The notes under the pieces are model-generated. The model saw nothing but the letters and a program-made list of their open reading frames with translations. It was not told the origin of the DNA and made no database searches. Below are positions 15,019 to 20,005 of a stretch of DNA of 20,005 bases, in pieces; the first letter of the stretch is position 1; every line of letters starts with the position of its first letter. The position numbers and the translations under genes are program-made. Origin of the DNA: an uncultured SAR324 cluster bacterium. Its GTDB lineage: Bacteria; SAR324; NAC60-12. The DNA lies in the NCBI GenBank assembly GCA_902513935.1, contig CABXOR010000036.1, positions 1 to 20,005 on the forward strand, given 5' to 3'.

Positions 15019-16287
15019 TTACCAGCAGGTTTTCAAGACCTCAAGTGTGTGGTCAATTTCAGCAATGGTATTGTAATGCACCGGGCCTATTCTAACAACA
15101 CCTCCTGATTTTTCCAGATCCATTTGACGAATTGCTTCCAGAGCATAGTTGTGCCCGTGCCAGATGAAAATATTTTCTGCAGCCAATTTCTGCGCCATCT
15201 CTTCCGGATTTTGATTTTTGACCGTAAATGAAACAGTTGGAACACGGCGGGAGAATTCATTTAGATTGCTGATTCCCTTTACACTTACTCCAGGCAAGTT
15301 TTGCAGACCGGAAATCAGTCTTTTGCTTAGAGTCTCTTCATAGTCCTGGATAGCCAGCATTGCAGCGTGTAAATATTTTCGACGGCCACTGAAGTCAGGG
15401 AAATTCGTCTGAAATTCTGTTGACATTGTTTTGCCGATCCACTCCAGATATTCCAGTACGCCCAATGTGCCTGCCTGGCCTTCATGCAACTGGGTTCCAG
15501 TTTCAAATTTTCCTGGTGCAGTATTGTCTGCAGGCCTTACTTTATATGCCTCCAGTGAAGATAGCAATTCTGCTTTCCCCCACAAAACCCCCTGGTGCGG
15601 ACCGAAAAATTTATAGGGTGAACAGACTAGAAAATCACAACCGATATTCTGAACGTCAGTAGGCCCGTGAGGTACGTACTGTACTGCATCTACAAAAACT
15701 AAAGTGTCGGACTGATGGGCCAGTTTTGTGATTGTTTTCACGTCATTAATTGTGCCCAGACAATTGCTGGCATAGTTGATTGCAGCCAGTTTTACTTTAC
15801 CGTCCTTGAGTAAAGCTTCAGCTTCGTCAAGATCATATTCATATGTTTTCAAATCAAAATTCAGCCACCTGACTTTTAAACCCAGATCCTCAGCCAGATG
15901 CAGCCATGGACCAACATTGCCGTCATGATCCATTCTGGTCAGCAATATAGTGTCTCCACGTTTGAAAAGACGCCCAATAGACCTTGAAACTGCAAAGGTC
16001 AAGCTTGTCATATTCGCGCCAAACACAATTTCATCCGCAAATTTTGCATTTAGCAAATCCGCCATTGCCTGATGTCCTTCTTCCAGTACCAAATCCGACT
16101 CAATCGAAGTCCTGAAAGGGCCTCCATGGTTCGCATTGGTGTGAATCAGATATCGTTCCATACGCTCTAAAACTTGTCGCGGAACTTGTGTTCCTCCCGG
16201 ATTATCGAGGTAAACCCTCGCTTTACCCTCATCTGTTATTGCAAGTGCCGGAAACTGTTCTCGAATTATGTTTATGTTTATTGCCAT
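15019..16287 (-). CDS. PLP-dependent cysteine-desulfurase-like protein (VC1184 type), catalytic cysteine absent
   Basis: A 422-residue fold-type I PLP enzyme of the class V aminotransferase family. Lys226 in SPYKFFGPHQG is the expected PLP-binding lysine, Asp200 (VDAVQ) the pyridine-nitrogen partner, and His121 the ring-stacking position. FVD and GVLWG blocks are as in SufS/CsdA. The LDNPGGTQVP start, the NANHGG motif and the VVRIGPVHYNT ending point to the VC1184 subfamily often labelled cysteine desulfurase. Where SufS has a catalytic Cys in the GHHCA loop, this protein reads GHNYA with Tyr381, so sulfur transfer through a persulfide is not expected. It could be another lyase, epimerase or aminotransferase. 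It is 128 bases downstream of livM on the same strand, which suggests that the importer's substrate may be its substrate; that is inference. Confidence 0.82.
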   Translation of the reverse strand: MAININIIREQFPALAITDEGKARVYLDNPGGTQVPRQVLERMERYLIHTNANHGGPFRTSIESDLVLEEGHQAMADLLNAKFADEIVFGANMTSLTFAVSRSIGRLFKRGDTILLTRMDHDGNVGPWLHLAEDLGLKVRWLNFDLKTYEYDLDEAEALLKDGKVKLAAINYASNCLGTINDVKTITKLAHQSDTLVFVDAVQYVPHGPTDVQNIGCDFLVCSPYKFFGPHQGVLWGKAELLSSLEAYKVRPADNTAPGKFETGTQLHEGQAGTLGVLEYLEWIGKTMSTEFQTNFPDFSGRRKYLHAAMLAIQDYEETLSKRLISGLQNLPGVSVKGISNLNEFSRRVPTVSFTVKNQNPEEMAQKLAAENIFIWHGHNYALEAIRQMDLEKSGGVVRIGPVHYNTIAEIDHTLEVLKTCW

Positions 16288-16415
16288 GATTTTTTTCTGG
16301 ATAAATTTAATTTTTTTGTGAGCTTCATGTATTCATGATTCCGGGTCTACGCATGTCTTCGACTAGAATGATAATTGTTATAAAAAATATGACTTAAGTA
16401 CTTATTAAGACGGTA

Positions 16416-17780
16416 TCAATAACGATCTGGAGCTTCTTCGGGTAATATTCCTTTTGGCCTGAATCTCAGCACCAGCACCAGAATAAGGCCCATCAGCACC
16501 ATTCTCATATGTGGGGCAACTTCCTGCAGATGCCGTCTCAAAGGATTGGATTCATCAAGAAAATCATTTATATGACTCACCAACCAAAGCGCTGAAGGTT
16601 CTGCTTCTATCCAGACAAACCAGGTAATGAATGCACCAATGATTGCGCCTAAATTATTCCCGCTACCGCCGATAATCACCATAACCCAAATCAGGAAAGT
16701 GAAACGCAGGGGTATATAGCTGCCCGGAGTGAACTGTCCATCCAGTGTGGTCAGCATTGCACCGGATATTCCGATTACTGCAGAACCGATGATAAAGACC
16801 TGTCGATGCCTGCTAGTTACGTCTTTCCCCATTGCTGCAGCAGCGGTTTCATTGTCACGAATGGCACGCATCATTCGCCCCCAGGGCGAATTCAGGGCAC
16901 GCGTGGCCAGACCCAAAATAATCAGCACTACCGCAAGAAACAATGCTGAATAGCAAAGTTTCACAAACACGCCTGCGCTTAACTGCATTGCCTCGTGCAT
17001 TACGTCTGCATTGAGAGATTTACCTTCTTCAGCAGTTCCGTAAAACCAATGCACTAGCTTAATAAACCATTCTGCCTGCTGAAGATCCACCTCATAAGGC
17101 ACAGGACGTTTCAGTCCGGTCACGTTCTTTACACCACGGGACAGCCAGTCCTCGTTTTTGAGGATTGAAATCATGATTTCTGAAATGCCGAGTGTCGCAA
17201 TTGCAAAATAATCAGAGCGTAGTCCAAGCGAAATTCTTCCAATGAGCCAGGCTAAACCCGCTGCAGCCAGTCCACCTGCAAACCATGAAAGAATAATCGG
17301 CAGCCCCATTCCTCCCAAAAAACCTGTTTTTGCAGGATCAACAGCTTCAATTGCTGCAGTACCCTGTTCATAGAAAAATCGCATGAAGAGATAACCTATC
17401 AGCACCACTGCAGTCATTCGCCATGACCTTATTTTGCCTTTAGCTGTTTTTTTCCATACCAGTACCCCTGCAACTATTGTCAGCAACAATGAAATCAGTG
17501 CCGCAAAAAGTGAAGTACCACCGACAGACCAGGCTTTTGAGACTGGTGCATACGAAATAAGCAATGCCGTCAGACCTCCGATTGCAGTAGAAGCCATAAC
17601 TCCGGCATTAAACAAGCCTGCAAAACCCCACTGCATGTTGAGACCCATTGACATTACAGCTGAAATCAGGCATAGATTAACTATGGCAAGTGCAACGTTC
17701 CATGATTGTCCAAAACCCACAATTACAATCATCAGGGCCATAATGGAAAAACTGATTACGGCACGTCTGTTATTACTCAC
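16416..17780 (-). CDS. livM: Branched-chain amino-acid type ABC permease LivM
   Basis: One of two inner-membrane permeases of a Liv-type importer. It has 454 residues, longer than the roughly 300-430 usual for LivM. The extra length lies in a hydrophobic N-terminal half and in a polar insert near 225-265 between helices. Family blocks are clear: GLNMQWGFAGLFNAG, SDYFAIATLGISEI, the EAA-like loop SPWGRMMRAIRDNETAAAAMGKD, and the terminal LRFRPKGILPE. Start is GTG at 17780, with a GGGAGGG Shine-Dalgarno 5 bases upstream. The GTG overlaps the livH stop by four bases (GTGA), so the two permeases should be made in step. Substrate may be branched-chain amino acids, but Liv-type systems also carry amides, urea and aromatic acids, and the binding-protein gene is not in the window. 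Confidence 0.9.
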   Translation of the reverse strand: MSNNRRAVISFSIMALMIVIVGFGQSWNVALAIVNLCLISAVMSMGLNMQWGFAGLFNAGVMASTAIGGLTALLISYAPVSKAWSVGGTSLFAALISLLLTIVAGVLVWKKTAKGKIRSWRMTAVVLIGYLFMRFFYEQGTAAIEAVDPAKTGFLGGMGLPIILSWFAGGLAAAGLAWLIGRISLGLRSDYFAIATLGISEIMISILKNEDWLSRGVKNVTGLKRPVPYEVDLQQAEWFIKLVHWFYGTAEEGKSLNADVMHEAMQLSAGVFVKLCYSALFLAVVLIILGLATRALNSPWGRMMRAIRDNETAAAAMGKDVTSRHRQVFIIGSAVIGISGAMLTTLDGQFTPGSYIPLRFTFLIWVMVIIGGSGNNLGAIIGAFITWFVWIEAEPSALWLVSHINDFLDESNPLRRHLQEVAPHMRMVLMGLILVLVLRFRPKGILPEEAPDRY

Positions 17781-18799
17781 AGCACCCTCCCGCGTAATAT
17801 TCCAGTCGGTCGTACCAGAAGCACAAGCACCAGAATGAAAAAAGATACCGCAAATTTGTATTCGGTAGTTAATAATTGCGCCAGTCCATCAGGCACAAAA
17901 TCACCTGGCGCAAGGTATTTAATAAACTTTTTAAAGGCATATGTTGCAGTAATTTCAGAAAAAGCCACAATGTATCCGCCAAGAATTGCTCCCAGCGGAT
18001 GCCCTATTCCACCGACTATAGCTGCCGCAAAAATGGGCAGTAGCAAATGGAAATAGACCATTGGTTTAAAACTTTTATCGAGCCCATAAAGAACCCCGGC
18101 TAACGTTGCCAGACTTGCGGCAATAATCCAGGTCACCAGTACAACCCTTTCCGGATTGATTCCGGAAAGCAATGCGAGGTCTTCGTTATCAGAAAAAGCC
18201 CGCATGGCTTTACCAGTACGTGTCCGCTGCAAAAACCAGAAAAGTGCCAGTACTGCGATTACCGCCAATACAAAGGTCAAAACTTGAGTTTGCTTGAGAG
18301 CCAGACCTTCACTCAATCCAGTCATTTTTTTGAATACACCGGCTTTGATTAAAAATTTTTGACCGTCCCGGAAGATAATTTCGTCTGTACCAATCAGGAT
18401 CCGAACCAAGCCGTTCAGCATAAACATCACACCGACGGATGCCACCACAAAAGTCACAGGTCTGCTTTTATGAATACGGTAAAAACTAAAAATTGAACGG
18501 TCAATTGCAACTGCAAGCAGTACCGTGATGAGAATGGCAAAAGGCAGGGCAAGCAGTGCGGTTGGGAAAACTCCGCTTGAAATACCCATTGATTGGAACC
18601 ACCAGGTAATGAAAATGGTGGCCATGCAGCCAAAAGCCATCATCTCACCGTGAGCGAAATTAGCAAAACGCAAAATACCGAAAACAAGTGTGACCCCAAC
18701 TGCTCCGAGCGCCAATTGAGAACCATAAGATATTGCAGGTATCAAAACATAATTTGAAATCAACACAAGTGCATTCAACAAGTCAGTCGAATATTCCAA
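17777..18799 (-). CDS. livH: Branched-chain amino-acid type ABC permease LivH
   Basis: The second permease of the Liv-type importer: 340 residues with about eight to nine membrane segments. Diagnostic blocks are LALGAVGVTLVFGILRFANFAHGEMMAFG in the first third, the GKAMRAFSDNEDLALLSGI coupling loop, the TLAGVLYGLDKSF stretch, and the LVRPTGILRGR terminus. The start is TTG at 18799, supported by a GGGAGGA Shine-Dalgarno that lies within the last codons of livF. The livF stop is only 3 bases upstream, so translation is likely coupled. A TTG start may keep its level tuned to the neighbours. An insert near 105-160 makes it a little longer than the 290-310 residues of typical LivH. Confidence 0.9.
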   Translation of the reverse strand: MEYSTDLLNALVLISNYVLIPAISYGSQLALGAVGVTLVFGILRFANFAHGEMMAFGCMATIFITWWFQSMGISSGVFPTALLALPFAILITVLLAVAIDRSIFSFYRIHKSRPVTFVVASVGVMFMLNGLVRILIGTDEIIFRDGQKFLIKAGVFKKMTGLSEGLALKQTQVLTFVLAVIAVLALFWFLQRTRTGKAMRAFSDNEDLALLSGINPERVVLVTWIIAASLATLAGVLYGLDKSFKPMVYFHLLLPIFAAAIVGGIGHPLGAILGGYIVAFSEITATYAFKKFIKYLAPGDFVPDGLAQLLTTEYKFAVSFFILVLVLLVRPTGILRGRVL

Positions 18800-18815
18800 C
18801 TTTTATCCTCCCAAA
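18797..18815 (-). promoter_or_regulatory. Ribosome-binding site deciding the TTG start of livH
   Basis: On the minus strand GGGAGGA falls about 7 bases before TTG (rc of 18797-18799) and overlaps the livF codons for the final Gly-Gly and stop. No ATG or GTG lies at suitable distance, so TTG is the best-supported start. Confidence 0.5.
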
Positions 18816-19507
18816 AATGATTTCCGGACCTCTTCATTGGCCAGCAAAGCCTCTCCGGTGTCAGTAAATCTATTTTCACCTGTAACCAGAACAAACCCAC
18901 GATCGGCAATATTCAGGGCTTGACGGGCATTCTGCTCTACCATCAGAATCGCGATTCCGGTACGCTTGATTTCAATAATACGGTCAAAGAGTTCATCCAT
19001 CACAATTGGTGAAACTCCGGCAGTAGGCTCATCCAGCATCAAAACGGTAGGCTTTGTCATCAGAGCGCGTCCGACAGCAACCTGCTGTCGCTGTCCTCCA
19101 GAAAGTTCTCCGGCAATTTGCGTGCGTTTGGTTTTCAATGCGGGAAATAATTCAAAAACCTGTTCCATAGTTTCTGTGATGTCATCCCGGCGAAGATAAG
19201 CACCCATTTCCAGGTTTTCCTCAACGGTCATCGTAACAAATACATTTTGGTTTTGCGGCACAAATGCCATGCCTTTAGCCACTCTTTGCTGTGGAGACAG
19301 GGCAGAAATGTCCTGACCATCGAGCATTACACGTCCTTCACGCAGATCAAGCATACCCAACAAAGCTTTCATAGCTGTTGATTTTCCTGCACCATTAGGG
19401 CCGACTACTACCACAATCTGTCCCTGGTCAACTGAAACAGTACATTCCCTGATGATATCCGGCCCGCCATATCCACCGGTTAATTTTTCTCCAATCAAAT
19501 AACTCAT
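18803..19507 (-). CDS. livF: Branched-chain amino-acid type ABC ATPase LivF
   Basis: A cytoplasmic ATPase subunit of 234 residues, the usual LivF length, pairing with LivG to drive the LivHM permease. Motifs in order are Walker A GPNGAGKST at 36-44, Q-loop in FVPQNQNVF, signature LSGGQRQQ from 135, Walker B VLMLDEPTAGVSP with Glu160, and MVEQN in place of the switch histidine, which is normal for LivF. The VFVTMTVEENLEMG segment is characteristic of LivF as opposed to LivG. Its ATG shares one base with the livG stop (TGATG at 19505-19509). All catalytic positions are intact. Confidence 0.93.
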   Translation of the reverse strand: MSYLIGEKLTGGYGGPDIIRECTVSVDQGQIVVVVGPNGAGKSTAMKALLGMLDLREGRVMLDGQDISALSPQQRVAKGMAFVPQNQNVFVTMTVEENLEMGAYLRRDDITETMEQVFELFPALKTKRTQIAGELSGGQRQQVAVGRALMTKPTVLMLDEPTAGVSPIVMDELFDRIIEIKRTGIAILMVEQNARQALNIADRGFVLVTGENRFTDTGEALLANEEVRKSFLGG

Positions 19508-20005
19508 CAGGCCAGTACCTCACCTTTGTTTTTGAGTCCGGTTCCCAAATAAGCTTCTATGACGTCCTCATTGGTCTTAATTTCATCTGCACTACCATGA
19601 GCCAGTATTTTGCCTTCTGCCATCACCACGACAGGATCACAGAGCCTACTGATGAAATCCATGTCATGTTCAATCATACAAAAAGTATATCCGCGGTCAC
19701 GGTTCATACTCAGAATTGCATCTCCAATTTCTCTGAGTAGTGTCCGGTTAACACCTGCACCAACTTCATCCAGCACAACAACTTTTGGCTCAACCATCAT
19801 TGTCCGCCCAAGTTCAAGCAGTTTTTTCTGACCACCGGAAAGGTTCCCCGCCAGTTCACCAGCCATATGCTTCATATTCAGGAAGGAAATTACATCCTCA
19901 GCTTTTTTCCTGATTTCAGTTTCCTGACATACTACCTCTTTCCTGCGAAACCAGGCCCCAAGCAAAGATTCACCTGCCTGCATTGGTGGAACAAGCATCA
20001 GATTA
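19507..20005 (-). CDS. livG: Branched-chain amino-acid type ABC ATPase LivG, C-terminal part only
   Basis: The frame is open through the right edge of the window, so the N-terminus with Walker A and the Q-loop is missing; about 165 residues are visible. The signature LSGGQKKLLELGRTMM, a Walker B reading VVVLDEVGAGVN, and switch IEHDMDFI are present. The C-terminus ends in IEAYLGTG, as in LivG and unlike LivF. Val instead of Pro after the catalytic Glu occurs in a subset of this family and should not abolish activity. An apparent Met codon at 19998 is internal, because residues before it stay in frame. It is the first visible gene of the livG-livF-livH-livM unit; the binding-protein gene probably lies further upstream. 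Confidence 0.9.
   Translation of the reverse strand, partial: NLMLVPPMQAGESLLGAWFRRKEVVCQETEIRKKAEDVISFLNMKHMAGELAGNLSGGQKKLLELGRTMMVEPKVVVLDEVGAGVNRTLLREIGDAILSMNRDRGYTFCMIEHDMDFISRLCDPVVVMAEGKILAHGSADEIKTNEDVIEAYLGTGLKNKGEVLA

Overview
This is a bacterial chromosomal segment, moderately AT-rich by eye. It is almost certainly from a Gram-negative organism, because two genes encode secreted proteins with outer-membrane beta-barrel character. The gene content (oxidative pentose catabolism, a branched-chain amino-acid type ABC importer, small-metabolite exporters) suits a heterotrophic, possibly marine, proteobacterium-like organism. The sequence alone does not fix the taxon. I saw no tRNA, rRNA, CRISPR array, intact insertion sequence or phage gene.

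Left part (1-6320). The window opens with the 3' end of a DUF1479 (YbiU-like) gene. Next, on the + strand, come an SDR closely resembling Caulobacter D-xylose dehydrogenase (xylB) and a D-xylonate dehydratase of the IlvD/Edd family (xylD). A xylonolactonase-like SMP-30 gene (xylC) lies convergent to them on the - strand. Together these give xylose to xylonolactone to xylonate to 2-keto-3-deoxyxylonate, the shared upper part of the Weimberg and Dahms pathways. The lower-pathway enzymes are not in the window. Two transporter genes (EamA/DMT and MFS) lie upstream of xylC on the same strand. A 9-bp inverted repeat sits directly ahead of xylC.

Middle part (6321-10515). A 432-base non-coding stretch is followed by two tandem, overlapping, divergent paralogues on the + strand. 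Neither belongs to a family I recognise. Each has a signal peptide, two Sm/SH3-like strand-rich repeats, a conserved pair of cysteines and a beta-rich C-terminal half ending in aromatic or hydrophobic residues, as in an outer-membrane barrel. Facing them on the - strand is a small ABM-like gene broken by a single-base frameshift. Its leader is dense in dyad symmetry.

Right part (10516-20005, all - strand). A half-size ABC exporter is followed by a galT-galK pair joined by an ATGA overlap. Beyond it lies a PLP enzyme of the cysteine-desulfurase-like (VC1184) type that lacks the catalytic cysteine. Last are four tightly coupled Liv-type importer genes, transcribed livG-livF-livH-livM; livG runs off the right edge. 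The PLP enzyme is downstream of livM on the same strand and may belong to that unit.

The most unusual items are the tandem barrel pair, the dyad-rich leader of the broken ABM gene, the inverted repeat at xylC, and the cysteine-less desulfurase-like enzyme next to the importer.
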